From CAYMND01 sp964465065 (GTDB taxonomy: Bacteria; Acidobacteriota; Aminicenantia; UBA2199): DNA of 33,970 nucleotides. Every line of letters starts with the position of its first letter. The stretch's first letter is position 1. Made by a program: the position numbers and the translations under genes. Where the stretch lies: positions 1 to 33,970 of the forward strand of contig CAYXHZ010000033.1 of NCBI GenBank assembly GCA_964465065.1. Reading direction: 5' to 3'. Below the pieces are notes generated by a model. It had not been told where the DNA came from. It did no database searches and saw only the letters and a list, made by a program, of their open reading frames with translations. Shown one piece after another: positions 22,827 to 32,170 of the stretch.

Positions 22827-25558
22827 CCTTCCTCGAGCAGCTGGTTGACAGGTCCATCTCGGAGCTGAATCCGCAGGACCTGGGACGGTCCCTGTTCCTG
22901 TTTCCCAACAAGCGGGCCATTCTATTCTTTTACCGGGCGCTCCAAGAACACCGGCACCGCCCCGATCCGCTGCTCGTGCCCGAGCTCGACACCCTGGCCG
23001 ATTGGGTGCTGCGCAGCTGCGGACTGCAAGCGGCGAGTTGGGAAACGCTTCTGCTGACACTGTACCGCAACTACCGCGACCTGACCGGCAGTTCCGCCCT
23101 GCCCTTCGAGCTGTTTCACCCCCATATCCGGGCGATCGTCGACGACCTCGTCGAAATCGACCGCGGCCGGCTCACCCCAGCCGAGATCAGGACTCTGGCG
23201 GAAAGAGCCAAATCATCCGACAATCAGTGCTCGCCCTACTCGGCCCTGCTGGACCTGCTGCCCGATCTGCACAGAAAATTCAACCGATCCCTGATCGATC
23301 AGAAACTGGCTCATGACGCCCTGGCTCTGCGCCAACTGCTCGAGCATCCGGAGTATATCGAAAAAGCCCTGCCGGCATATCCGGCGGTTTACGTCTGCGG
23401 CTTTTACCCTATCGACCAGGCCGAAATAGAACTCTTCGAAAAATTAAGCCGACTGCCACAAGTCCGCCTCGTCTGGGATGCAGACCGCTACTTCATCGAT
23501 CAGCCCGATCAGGAGGCGGGTCTGCTGTTCAAAGACCCCCGCCTGTTCCCGGATCCGACTCTCGTCAGCGCCGAAGAGATCCGCTCGCAGCCTCGCACCA
23601 TCACCCTGATCGAAACCCAGGGCAATATCGATCAGGCCAAGATCATGGCTTCGGTGCTCCAGGACCTGGCCGACCAGGCCGACGAGCCGGCCGAACAGAC
23701 GGCCATTCTCCTGCCGCGCGAGGCCCTGCTGCTGCCGCTCCTGTCGGCCATCCCGCAAAAGTTCGCAAAGATCAACATCACCATGGGCTACCCGCTGGCC
23801 CAGAGCTTGCCGGTTTCTCTGCTGCACTGTCTCCAGGATCTGCAGAGCCAGCTCGACGACGACAACGCTTCGGTTCCTTTCCAGCCCCTGTACCGACTGC
23901 TCATGCATCCGCAATGGTCCGCCTTCCTGACCCCGGAAACCCTGGATGGGCTGCAGCGTGCCCAGGAAGAACAAAGCCGCACCATCGACCGCCATCAGGC
24001 CGAACAGATGATCACGCCGCTGGAATATCTGCTGCTGCCTGCAAAAAAACCGTCGGCTTTGTTCTCCCAGATCCTGGATCTGCTGGACAGCTTACGGGAA
24101 AGTATGACAGTACATGAGAGCAGCGGGCAACCGTTACCCAAACTCGAACTTCTCTTCCAGCTGCGCCGCCAGGTTTTGGCCGCCGCCCGTATCGCCTCCG
24201 CACCGGACATTACGATATCGGTCAAAACCGCCTGGCTCTTGCTATGGGAATGCCTCGAACAAGCGGCCATCCCCTTTTCCGGTGAGCCATTGCAAGGTTT
24301 GCAGATCATGGGCTTGCTGGAATCACGTTGCCTGGATTTCAGCAATTTGATCATCCTTTCCTGCAACGAAGGCGTCTTCCCACCGGGACGGTCCGCCTTT
24401 TCCCTGATTCCCGGCGAAGTAAGGAAACAGTTCAAACTGTCCGGTTACCGCGAACAGGACGCCCGGGCCGCCTACCATTTCTATCGCCTGCTCAAACGCA
24501 GCCGACGAGTCTGGCTGATCTACGACGGCTCCGGCAGCGGCGACAGCGGCAACGAGGCCAGCCGCTTCATCAAACAGATCGAGCACGAGCTGAGCGTGAA
24601 TTGCCCGTTGACCCGGTTGCAGCGCCGGCCGCTGGTCCATATTCCGCCTCCGGCCGGCCGACCGTTGTGGAGCGTGCCCAATCACGAGGGGCTGCGCCGC
24701 CGCTGGCAGGAGATGCCCTTTTCCGCCAGCGCCATCAACACCTACCTGAACTGCCCGCTGCAGTTTTTCTTCCGCTACGGCCTCAATATCGCTGAAAAAA
24801 CCCGCGAGAGCTCCGCAGCCGACCCCCGCGGCATCGGCCTGATCGCTCACAAATGTCTCGAAGAACTGTACCGGCCCTACCTGGGACGCAATATCGACAG
24901 GGCGGCCATCGAGAACATGCTGACCCGGGTGAGCGCCATGGTGACCGAGACCAGCCGAAGGCAATACCCAGGCCTGGATACCGACAGCGGTCGGCCCTAC
25001 CTGGAAAGTTATATCCTGAATGAGCTGCTGCAGCGTTTGCTCAGCGCCCAAAGCGAACAAAGCGCATACCGATTGGATGGCATCGAGAAACGGATCAACG
25101 GCCGCATCAGCCTCGGCGACGGAACCAGTTTCCGACTGACCGGCAGTATCGATCGCATCGACAGGCTCGCAGACGGCTGGCGGATCGTCGATTACAAGAG
25201 CGGCGCCGTGAAAGCCGCCGACCTGAACATCGGCGCAATGCCGGATAGCATGACGGAGGACAGTCCGTTCCACTCCCAAAAGATAGCTTGGCAACTACTC
25301 TTCTACCAGCATCTGTACTGCCGGGACTGCGGTCTAAAACCCGATCAGGTCGACTGCGTGCTCCTGCCTCTGCGCAACCCGGACGACGGCTTTCTGGGCT
25401 TCAAAAGCTCCGCCGATCCAACCCGTTCTTTCGACCGTTTCCAGCGTCTGCTGCTGGAGTTCTTTTCACAACTCAACGACCCGGAATACATCTTCAGCCA
25501 GACCGGAAAGCCTGGTAATTGTCAAAACTGCCCGTACCGCGACATTTGCCACCGCTGA
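22823..25558 (+). CDS. addB: AddB-like subunit, Fe-S PD-(D/E)XK nuclease
   Basis: 911 aa. The N-terminal two thirds is a degenerate helicase-like region (SLFLFPNKRAILFFYRAL at the start) without a Walker A lysine motif, as in AddB. The C-terminal nuclease shows SASAINTYLNCPLQFFFRYGL, GSIDRIDRL and IVDYKSG (D790, K792). Four Cys placed as in AddB (C644, C900, C903, C909; the last three in NCQNCPYRDICHR) should hold a 4Fe-4S cluster that pins the nuclease fold. Together with AddA it makes the end-resection complex that loads RecA. The start overlaps the addA stop. Confidence 0.92.
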   Translation: MTFLEQLVDRSISELNPQDLGRSLFLFPNKRAILFFYRALQEHRHRPDPLLVPELDTLADWVLRSCGLQAASWETLLLTLYRNYRDLTGSSALPFELFHPHIRAIVDDLVEIDRGRLTPAEIRTLAERAKSSDNQCSPYSALLDLLPDLHRKFNRSLIDQKLAHDALALRQLLEHPEYIEKALPAYPAVYVCGFYPIDQAEIELFEKLSRLPQVRLVWDADRYFIDQPDQEAGLLFKDPRLFPDPTLVSAEEIRSQPRTITLIETQGNIDQAKIMASVLQDLADQADEPAEQTAILLPREALLLPLLSAIPQKFAKINITMGYPLAQSLPVSLLHCLQDLQSQLDDDNASVPFQPLYRLLMHPQWSAFLTPETLDGLQRAQEEQSRTIDRHQAEQMITPLEYLLLPAKKPSALFSQILDLLDSLRESMTVHESSGQPLPKLELLFQLRRQVLAAARIASAPDITISVKTAWLLLWECLEQAAIPFSGEPLQGLQIMGLLESRCLDFSNLIILSCNEGVFPPGRSAFSLIPGEVRKQFKLSGYREQDARAAYHFYRLLKRSRRVWLIYDGSGSGDSGNEASRFIKQIEHELSVNCPLTRLQRRPLVHIPPPAGRPLWSVPNHEGLRRRWQEMPFSASAINTYLNCPLQFFFRYGLNIAEKTRESSAADPRGIGLIAHKCLEELYRPYLGRNIDRAAIENMLTRVSAMVTETSRRQYPGLDTDSGRPYLESYILNELLQRLLSAQSEQSAYRLDGIEKRINGRISLGDGTSFRLTGSIDRIDRLADGWRIVDYKSGAVKAADLNIGAMPDSMTEDSPFHSQKIAWQLLFYQHLYCRDCGLKPDQVDCVLLPLRNPDDGFLGFKSSADPTRSFDRFQRLLLEFFSQLNDPEYIFSQTGKPGNCQNCPYRDICHR

Positions 25559-25719
25559 GTCACCGTTCTCGCGTTGCCGATCGAAATTTCGCCATAACCC
25601 AAGCGATCGTATGCCGTGCAGCATTTACGAATCCAGTGGACTTTAAACGATTTGCGACACATTATTAGTGAATACCGTAAACGTTTAAGTTTAACGGAAT
25701 ACTCATCAGGACACAGGAT

Positions 25720-27732
25720 ATGAGCCGACGCTTGCAGGACTTGGAACAGGAAAACAAGAATTTACGCAGAGAAAACCTCGAACTGACCGAGAGCCGGGAA
25801 CGGTACCGGAGCATCATAGACCAGTCCAGCGACGCCATGATGACTCTGCTACCTCCGAGTTGGCAGTTCGCCACGGGTAATCCGGCCATTTTCAGACTGT
25901 TCGCTTGCCAGAACATGAGCGAGTTCACAGCCCAGACTCCCTGGTCATTGTCTCCGGAGCGGCAACCCGATGGCCGTCTCTCGAGCGAAAAGAGCCGCGT
26001 AATGATCGAATTGGCACTCCGCGATGGTTTTGTTCGTTTCGATTGGCAACACCGACGCCTCAACGGCGAAGAGTTCTCCGCCAACGTGCAGCTGACCCGG
26101 ATCGAAACGGCTGGAGAAGTTTTCCTGCACGCCTCCGTCCGGGATATCAACGACCGAATCCTGGCCGAAAAGGCCCTCAAGGAAAGCGAAAGGAAATACG
26201 TCACCCTGCTCGACAACCTGCCCGGTTTCTCCTACCGGTGCCAAAACGATCCGGCCTGGACGATGATATTCGTCAGTAAGGGCTGTCTGACCGTAACCGG
26301 TTATCCGGCCCAGGATCTGATCCAAAACAGAAAACTGTCATACTGTGACCTCATTCAGCCTCAATGGCGAGACCTGATCTGGAAGAAATGGCAGGAGATG
26401 CTGGCCAGACGGGAAACGTTGGAGATGGAATACCCGATCATCCATGCCAACGGTGAAACCCGCTGGGTCTGGGAGCGGGGCCGGGGAATCTACGACGAGA
26501 AGGGGCAACTGCAAATTCTGGAAGGCTTCATCACCGACATCACCCTGCGCAAACAGACCGAGGCGGAGAAGGAAGCCTTGCAGTCGCAGCTGCTGGCAGT
26601 CCAGAAAATGGAATCGATCGGCAGGCTGGCTGGAGGCGTTGCCCACGATTTCAACAACATGCTCAGCATCATCCAGGGCCAGGCCGAACTCGCCCTCAAG
26701 GACGCTGGGCCGTGCTCTCCGCTCTCGAATCGTCTACAGCAAATCATGAGGACCACCGAACGTTCGGCCAGTCTGGTTTCCCAGTTGCTGGCCTTCGCCC
26801 GCAAACAGACATTTTCCCCCCGACCGATCGACCTCAACCGGACTGTCACCGACATGCTGCAGATGCTGCGCCGCCTGATCGGCGAGGACATCGATTTGGT
26901 CTATCAGCCTCAAGAGAATCTGCCCACGGTTCACATGGACCCGTCTCAGATCAACCAGATCCTGATCAACCTGTGCCTCAACGCCCGGGACGCCATCCAT
27001 GATGTCGGCAAAATTACGGTTGGTACCCAAACCGCCCTTCTGGATGAACATTTCAGCACCCGGTATTCAGGAAGCGCCAGCGGTCAATTCATCGAGTTGA
27101 CCGTCAGCGACGATGGCTGCGGCATAGATGCGACGGCGATGCCGCATCTCTTCGAGCCTTTCTTCACCACCAAGGGAGTCGGTCTTGGTGCCGGTCTGGG
27201 CTTGGCCACCGTCTACGGTATCGTCCAGCAGAACAACGGCCTAATCGACGTTGTCAGCCAACCTGGCCAGGGCTCCTCGTTCAGAATTTATCTGCCGGCC
27301 AGTCCGGATCGAGGCGGAATACCGGCAAGCCCAGCGCTAGAGCAGTCCAGCTGCACCGGCCGGGAAACGGTGCTGCTGGTCGAGGACGAACCGGACATTC
27401 TCGAATTGATGACCGAGATGCTGGAGAGGCTGGATTATACGGTCATCGCCGCCGACAGCCCGGGCAAGGCAATCCGCCTTGCCCGGGAATACCCGGACCG
27501 GATCCAGCTGCTGATCACCGACATCGTCATGCCCGAGATGAACGGCCGCGACCTGGCCGAAAAACTGTGCGAGCTGTTTCCGGAGCTGAAAAAAATCTAC
27601 ATGTCCGGATACACGGCCGATATCATCGGCCAGCACGGCATTCTGGATTCCAGCGTCTTTTTCATCCAGAAACCCTTTTCGATCCAGGAACTGACGGCCA
27701 TGGTACGCAAGGTCCTGGCCGGTGACGCCTGA
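25720..27732 (+). CDS. hybrid histidine kinase: PAS-PAS-kinase-receiver
   Basis: 670 aa, cytoplasmic. The N-terminal 25 residues are a charged coiled coil. Two PAS domains follow (about 25-150 and 160-285, the second ending in a PAC-type YDEKGQLQILEGFITDIT). Then come the phospho-acceptor GGVAHDFNNMLSII with His309 and the ATPase domain (LINLCLNARDAI, DDGCGIDATAMPHLFEPF, GAGLGLATVYGIV). A C-terminal receiver has LLVEDEPDIL, phospho-acceptor D601 in LLITDIVMPEMNG, the SGY block and Lys in QKPFS. Phosphate may pass to a separate Hpt protein or regulator, or the receiver may gate the kinase. A 161-nt gap separates it from addB; in it I see only AT-rich sequence and no convincing promoter. Confidence 0.93.
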   Translation: MSRRLQDLEQENKNLRRENLELTESRERYRSIIDQSSDAMMTLLPPSWQFATGNPAIFRLFACQNMSEFTAQTPWSLSPERQPDGRLSSEKSRVMIELALRDGFVRFDWQHRRLNGEEFSANVQLTRIETAGEVFLHASVRDINDRILAEKALKESERKYVTLLDNLPGFSYRCQNDPAWTMIFVSKGCLTVTGYPAQDLIQNRKLSYCDLIQPQWRDLIWKKWQEMLARRETLEMEYPIIHANGETRWVWERGRGIYDEKGQLQILEGFITDITLRKQTEAEKEALQSQLLAVQKMESIGRLAGGVAHDFNNMLSIIQGQAELALKDAGPCSPLSNRLQQIMRTTERSASLVSQLLAFARKQTFSPRPIDLNRTVTDMLQMLRRLIGEDIDLVYQPQENLPTVHMDPSQINQILINLCLNARDAIHDVGKITVGTQTALLDEHFSTRYSGSASGQFIELTVSDDGCGIDATAMPHLFEPFFTTKGVGLGAGLGLATVYGIVQQNNGLIDVVSQPGQGSSFRIYLPASPDRGGIPASPALEQSSCTGRETVLLVEDEPDILELMTEMLERLDYTVIAADSPGKAIRLAREYPDRIQLLITDIVMPEMNGRDLAEKLCELFPELKKIYMSGYTADIIGQHGILDSSVFFIQKPFSIQELTAMVRKVLAGDA

Positions 27733-27753
27733 ACTCGAAGAAGGCGTTTCGGA

Positions 27754-28230
27754 TTATTGTTCTTCCCGAGCCGCCCGATGCAGCAGGACGACCAGAACAC
27801 CCAAGCCGAGATAGCCGGTCAGGGAAAGCAGCAAAGCGATGGCCCGGGAGGTCTGGTTGGACGGCATGAGCTCCTGGCAGCCCAACTGCGTGAAGGCAGT
27901 GACACTGTAGTAGATGCCGTCGTAGGCAGAGCGGGTGAAGGGATTCTGGGGCGAATAATATCGACACTGCGGGGTGTTGAGCAACAGCCGGTTCTGGTGC
28001 AGCAGCATGCCGCTCAGCCCGTTGAACAGGAGAATGATCAGCAGAAACAGGCTCAGGCAGCGCATCAGGGGCAGCTTGTGCCGCAGCAGGAGCAGCGATG
28101 CCCAGACAAACAGGCAGGATGCCAACAGGGTCAGGCTCAGCACGAACTTGCTGCCCGGCGTAAAAAACAGCGACACGACCAGTACCAGCGTGCCCAGAGC
28201 CAGAAGATACACTTGCTTTTTCTTGCTCAT
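27754..28230 (-). CDS. ion-channel-like membrane protein with degenerate pore
   Basis: 158 aa with membrane segments at about 7-22, 27-49, 57-78 and 129-150. Between the last two is a re-entrant pore-like stretch, GIYYSVTAFTQLGCQELMP, laid out as in two-TM potassium channels (YFSVTTxTTVGYGDxxP). The filter position reads QLGCQE instead of TVGYGD, so only one Gly is kept and potassium selectivity is doubtful. It may conduct another ion or serve as a regulatory subunit. GGGAG precedes the ATG. It is the last gene after the reductase and DUF6599 genes and converges on the hybrid kinase with 21 nt between stops. Confidence 0.75.
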   Translation of the reverse strand: MSKKKQVYLLALGTLVLVVSLFFTPGSKFVLSLTLLASCLFVWASLLLLRHKLPLMRCLSLFLLIILLFNGLSGMLLHQNRLLLNTPQCRYYSPQNPFTRSAYDGIYYSVTAFTQLGCQELMPSNQTSRAIALLLSLTGYLGLGVLVVLLHRAAREEQ

Positions 28231-28290
28231 GTCAACTCCCGTATGCGTTTTCGATTCATTCGCTTATTGAAACACCGCCAAGAAAAATAA

Positions 28291-29118
28291 TCAATCCGCT
28301 TTCAGCCAATCCAGCAGAATTTGCCGCAGCCTGTCTTCCTCGCGGATATCGACGATACCGATCGCGAGTCCCTGGTATGCCGTTATGCCCACCAGGCCGA
28401 TATAGGGAATCTCGCAGAGCAGTAAGGGTACAGCCGGTCGGAGTTCGCAGCGTCTCCAGTTTGACGGCAAAGATTTCAGGAAGGGTTCGGCCGCTTGATT
28501 GGGGATGACAAAACGTCGATACGTGGTTTCTCCATGAAGGTACTTGGCTGACAACGCATTCTTCAGCTCGGCCAGGCCCAGAAAATTCTCGCGGGTATAA
28601 GCTGCGGATTTGGAAAGCATGTCCGTTCCGGGCAGCAGGGACAATTCAGCCGGTAAATCGCTCCGGCCGCCGAGAGCCCCATGCAGTTCCTCGATCAGAC
28701 TGCGACAGTTTTCGGCGCTCGCCTTGTCCCGTATGGTTTCCACTTTCACATAATGGCGCCCGCACAGCATCACGGCCAGATAATCGGAAAATTGCGTTTC
28801 GGCGCCGATGGGCACGCTATCCGGCAAGGGCGGATTTTCGCTGCGGTACATGCCGAATGCCGACAGCGGGTTGCCCATGTCGTAGATGTGAACCATGAAG
28901 CGCAGCGGTTCCTTGAGACACTCGAAAGTTCTGAGTTCTTGGAAGCCATAAGCCAGAAAGGCGTCGGCCGCCCCGTCGATCAACTCCCACAGATTGTCGG
29001 GTCCATACCGGTCTACCTGACCCTCGATCCTCCAGGCTTTGAGGTCCAAGGGCGCTTCGGCGCACAGGCCCAGGGCAACCAGCAGCATGACGGCCACAGA
29101 CACAGTCCGACGCTTCAT
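28291..29118 (-). CDS. exported DUF6599 family protein
   Basis: 275 aa. A signal peptide (MKRRTVSVAVMLLVALGLCAEA) directs export; the Cys in GLC could be a lipidation site but the lipobox is poor. The mature part matches DUF6599: NLWELIDGAADAFLAYGFQEL, MVHIYDMGNPLSAFGMYRSE and YVKVETI. Function unknown; members are secreted and often sit by redox genes. ATG 29118 has AGGG 8 nt upstream; a TTG two codons earlier is an alternative. It starts 16 nt after the stop of the aldo/keto reductase gene and belongs to its operon. Confidence 0.85.
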   Translation of the reverse strand: MKRRTVSVAVMLLVALGLCAEAPLDLKAWRIEGQVDRYGPDNLWELIDGAADAFLAYGFQELRTFECLKEPLRFMVHIYDMGNPLSAFGMYRSENPPLPDSVPIGAETQFSDYLAVMLCGRHYVKVETIRDKASAENCRSLIEELHGALGGRSDLPAELSLLPGTDMLSKSAAYTRENFLGLAELKNALSAKYLHGETTYRRFVIPNQAAEPFLKSLPSNWRRCELRPAVPLLLCEIPYIGLVGITAYQGLAIGIVDIREEDRLRQILLDWLKAD

Positions 29119-29133
29119 CGTCAAAGCCCTGCC

Positions 29134-30360
29134 TCAGCCGATGAACTGCAGCGGCAGATCCCTGACCTTGGCCACAGCCAGAGCCCGCTGGCGTACATCG
29201 AAACCCATGGCGCACTGTACCGGGCAGTCGGAACAATCCCGGCATTGCAGACGATCGTCGTCGATCTGGCGCAGGGTTTCCTGAGCCGCCACCAGGTTCC
29301 GGTAGCCATGAGCGTACATGTAGCCGCGCATCAGGTCGGGAAGATCCAGGTGATACGGACACTGGGACAGACATTGTCCGCATTGCTGGCAGAAAACCCC
29401 GGTCAGGGCCTTCGCGCTCTCGATATCCAGCATTTCTTCGGCTGTCAGGTTCAGATCCGTCATGATGGCCAGATCCTCTTTGAGTTGCTCGAAGGTGGTG
29501 AAACCGGCGATATTGGTGTGCACGTTCCGGTTCTGCAGTGACCATTTCAAGGCCGCTCTGGCGTTGATCGCCTGGTTGCCGCTCTTGACATCCCGGACGA
29601 CACCGGCGATGGCCTTCATGGCCACGATACCCAGACCTTTTTCCGCCGCATAGTCGATCGCCGCCGCGACGGCGGCGTGGTGCTGCTGACGGAAGTTGTA
29701 CGAGGTCAGGACGACATCGTAATGACCGCAGTCGGCGGTTCTGCGAATGATCTCCGGTTCGTTCTGATGAGTGGTCACGCCCAGGAAGCGGGTCTTGCCT
29801 TCCTTCTTCATCTGCAGCATGGCCTGCAGATAGGGTTCGAAGGTCACCGACTCGGGATTGGCGATGTTGTGCAGGTACAGGATGTCGACATGGTCGAGCT
29901 GCAGGCGCTGCAAACTGGTATGGAATTTCTCGATGAATGTCTCGGCTTTGGCGTCGGCCGGAAACAGTCCGCTGGTCCGATCGCGGTTTTCATAGACCTT
30001 GGTGGCGATGACGAACGAGTCCCGCGGCCGGCCCTTGATCACTTCGCCGATCATGATCTCGTTCTGCCCACGCTGATAATACCAGGCCGTGTCCAGATGA
30101 ACGATGCCGGAATCGAGCGCCGCCCGGACCAGGTCCGGATTGTTTGCGTTCATGACTCCCATGCTCAGAACCGGCAGGCTGATTCCGGTTCGGCCCAGCA
30201 CCCGCTTCAGCGGCGGTTTCAGACTGCCGGCCTGGATGTCCGCTGCAGATTGCGCTGTCGCATCGGAACTCAAGGGCAAGGCCCCCAAAACGGCGGCTCC
30301 GGCAAGTCCCTGGCCGCTTCTTTTCAAAAAATCCCGTCTCTTCATACCGGTATTCGTCAT
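29134..30360 (-). CDS. Tat-exported aldo/keto reductase with ferredoxin-like C-terminus
   Basis: 408 aa. The N-terminus has a twin-arginine signal (KRRDFLKRSG, then AGAAVLGALPL) and an AQSA cleavage site. The AKR barrel (about 50-320) keeps the catalytic tetrad: Asp90 and Tyr95 in LDTAWYYQRG, Lys121 in IATKVYE and His164 in LYLHNI. The C-terminal domain carries two CxxCxxCxxxC motifs (CQQCGQCLSQC and CRDCSDCPVQC) for two 4Fe-4S clusters. This layout is known in multi-domain AKR-ferredoxin proteins of anaerobes. Export and clusters suggest electron transfer to a carbonyl substrate outside the cytoplasm. GGAGG lies 8 nt before ATG 30360. It is the first gene of the operon. Confidence 0.92.
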   Translation of the reverse strand: MTNTGMKRRDFLKRSGQGLAGAAVLGALPLSSDATAQSAADIQAGSLKPPLKRVLGRTGISLPVLSMGVMNANNPDLVRAALDSGIVHLDTAWYYQRGQNEIMIGEVIKGRPRDSFVIATKVYENRDRTSGLFPADAKAETFIEKFHTSLQRLQLDHVDILYLHNIANPESVTFEPYLQAMLQMKKEGKTRFLGVTTHQNEPEIIRRTADCGHYDVVLTSYNFRQQHHAAVAAAIDYAAEKGLGIVAMKAIAGVVRDVKSGNQAINARAALKWSLQNRNVHTNIAGFTTFEQLKEDLAIMTDLNLTAEEMLDIESAKALTGVFCQQCGQCLSQCPYHLDLPDLMRGYMYAHGYRNLVAAQETLRQIDDDRLQCRDCSDCPVQCAMGFDVRQRALAVAKVRDLPLQFIG

Positions 30361-30399
30361 CACGTCTACCTCCAGACCTGGCGATGGTCACCAGTACCG

Positions 30400-30428
30400 A
30401 TATTATCCGGCCCGGCTTTTTTTTTCAA
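30400..30428 (-). promoter_or_regulatory. promoter of the aldo/keto reductase operon
   Basis: The minus strand has TTGAAA (30423-30428), a 17-nt spacer beginning with an A-run and TAATAT (30400-30405). The predicted leader of about 32 nt contains GGAGG. Confidence 0.65.
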
Positions 30429-30449
30429 TGTCATTTGATCGCCTCGAAC

Positions 30450-30478
30450 TTGTCAACGCTGGATTTCTGGCCGATAAT
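30450..30478 (+). promoter_or_regulatory. promoter of the C69 peptidase gene
   Basis: TTGTCA (30450-30455), a 17-nt spacer and GATAAT (30473-30478). The leader of about 33 nt carries AAGGAG 6 nt before the ATG. Confidence 0.68.
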
Positions 30479-30517
30479 AGCCATACTATGTTCTCGAAAT
30501 ACTGTAAGGAGTAATCC

Positions 30518-32152
30518 ATGCCCAAAATGTTGCTCTGCCTGATCATTTCCGTATTGATCGCCCCGAGGTTCGGTGAAGCCTGCACGGCCATCGCCGCCGG
30601 CAAGAAAGCCACCCGCGACGGCTCGGTCATCGTATCCCAGACCGATTCCGGTACCGATTCCAGGTTGTTCGTCGTCCCGGCCCGGCGCTACAAAGCCGGA
30701 GAAAAGGCGGCGGTTTATCTCGACATCCAGGATGTACACCGTCCGCTGCACGACGACGGCCTCATCCTGGGCTACATTCCCCAGGTCGAGCAGACCTACG
30801 CCTACATCCACTCGGCCTATTCCCACATCAACGAACATCAACTGGCCATCGCCGAAAGCACCCAGTCGCAGCGCCCGGAACTGATCGTCACCCAAAAGAC
30901 CGGCAAACAGATCATGACTATCGAACAGGCCATGATCTTCGCCCTGCAGCGCCACAAAAAAGCCCGGCAGGCCACCGCCTTCATCGGTGAATTGCTGGAA
31001 CGCTACGGTTTTCTGCCATCCTGCGTCGACGAATCCGAATCGCTGATCATCGGCGATCCCGATGAAGCCTGGGTGTTCGAGGTCTACTCCGTTGGACCGG
31101 GCTGGACACCGGAAAGCGGCAAACCCGGCGCCATCTGGGCCGCCCAGCGGGTTCCCGACGATCAGATCGTCATCATCCCCAATTGGAGCATCATCAAGGA
31201 GATCGATCCCTCCGACAAGAGCCGGTTCCTGGTTTCCGAAAATTACCGGCAGGAGGCCATCGACCGCGGCTGGTTCGACCCCGCCGCCAACAAACCCTTC
31301 GTCTGGCAGGAAACATACTCTCCACTGGCCGCCGAATGGGCCACCAGCCGTTTCTGGTCATTTTTCCGTACCTTCGCGCCCCGAGCGGTCACACTTCCCG
31401 ACCGCAGCATCGCCGGCAATCCCTACCGCGGTCTGAGCCAATACACTCAGACCGTCGAACCGCTGTCGCTGTACCCGTTCTCCGTCAAGCCGGACCAGGC
31501 GGTTTCAGTCAGCGACATCATCGCCTTCCAGCGTTCGGTCCATGAAGGCAGTATCTACGACATGAGCGAGGACCCGGCCTGGTATGTCCACGACGGCAAG
31601 GGCGGCCTGGAAAAAAGTCCACTGGCCACACCGTTCCCGGGCAGCCACCTGCGCAAGTTGCTGCGCATCACCTATCGCCGGCCAGTCGCCCGCCACCGCG
31701 GAGAGTACGGCATGGTCGCCCAGTTGCGCGGCTGGTTGCCCGATGCCATCGGCGGCGTGTACTACGCCTATCTGGACAACCCCTATTTTTCCCCCTATAT
31801 GCCCATTCACTGCGGCAATATCTCCATTCACCCCGCTTACGCCGAATACGACCCGGAACATTACAGCGAAAGCTCGGCCCGCTGGGCCGTCGACTTCGTC
31901 GACAACCTGGCCAATCTATGCTTTCAGAAGGCGTCCCGAGACATCATCGCCAAACGGGACGCATTCGATGCCGCCACCATGGAAAAAATGGCCGGACTGG
32001 AGGCCGAGGCCATCCGGCTGCATTCCAAAGACCCGCTGAAGGCCCGCCAGCTGTTGACCCGGTTCAGCAACGAACGTATGGCCGAAATGGTCGGTCTCTA
32101 CCGGGAATTACGGAATGAGCTGATCGTCAAATATTCCAACAACCGGGAATGA
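30518..32152 (+). CDS. secreted C69 family peptidase (dipeptidase-like)
   Basis: 544 aa. A signal peptide (MPKMLLCLIISVLIAPRFGEA) runs straight into CTAIAAGKKATRDGSV; cleavage exposes Cys22, the N-terminal nucleophile of this Ntn-hydrolase family. Other family blocks are VSQTDSGTD, ESLIIGDPDEAWVFEVYSVG and PDDQIVIIPNWS. The C69 family includes dipeptidase A, which removes dipeptides and sometimes D-amino acids. Export suggests it feeds on peptides in the periplasm or outside, which would link with the cytoplasmic oligopeptidase and carbamate kinase in amino acid use (inference). AAGGAG precedes the ATG. It converges on a TPR gene with 18 nt between stops, where no terminator is apparent. Confidence 0.9.
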   Translation: MPKMLLCLIISVLIAPRFGEACTAIAAGKKATRDGSVIVSQTDSGTDSRLFVVPARRYKAGEKAAVYLDIQDVHRPLHDDGLILGYIPQVEQTYAYIHSAYSHINEHQLAIAESTQSQRPELIVTQKTGKQIMTIEQAMIFALQRHKKARQATAFIGELLERYGFLPSCVDESESLIIGDPDEAWVFEVYSVGPGWTPESGKPGAIWAAQRVPDDQIVIIPNWSIIKEIDPSDKSRFLVSENYRQEAIDRGWFDPAANKPFVWQETYSPLAAEWATSRFWSFFRTFAPRAVTLPDRSIAGNPYRGLSQYTQTVEPLSLYPFSVKPDQAVSVSDIIAFQRSVHEGSIYDMSEDPAWYVHDGKGGLEKSPLATPFPGSHLRKLLRITYRRPVARHRGEYGMVAQLRGWLPDAIGGVYYAYLDNPYFSPYMPIHCGNISIHPAYAEYDPEHYSESSARWAVDFVDNLANLCFQKASRDIIAKRDAFDAATMEKMAGLEAEAIRLHSKDPLKARQLLTRFSNERMAEMVGLYRELRNELIVKYSNNRE

Positions 32153-32170
32153 ACGGTACAGGGATCCCGA

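Noticed and set aside
25676..25696. Near-palindrome CGTAAAC...GTTTAACG upstream of the hybrid kinase
   Set aside because: Imperfect and in AT-rich sequence with no clear promoter beside it; insufficient for an operator call.
32153..32170. Bidirectional terminator between the C69 and TPR genes
   Set aside because: Only a short GGGATCCC palindrome is present and no T-run on either strand.
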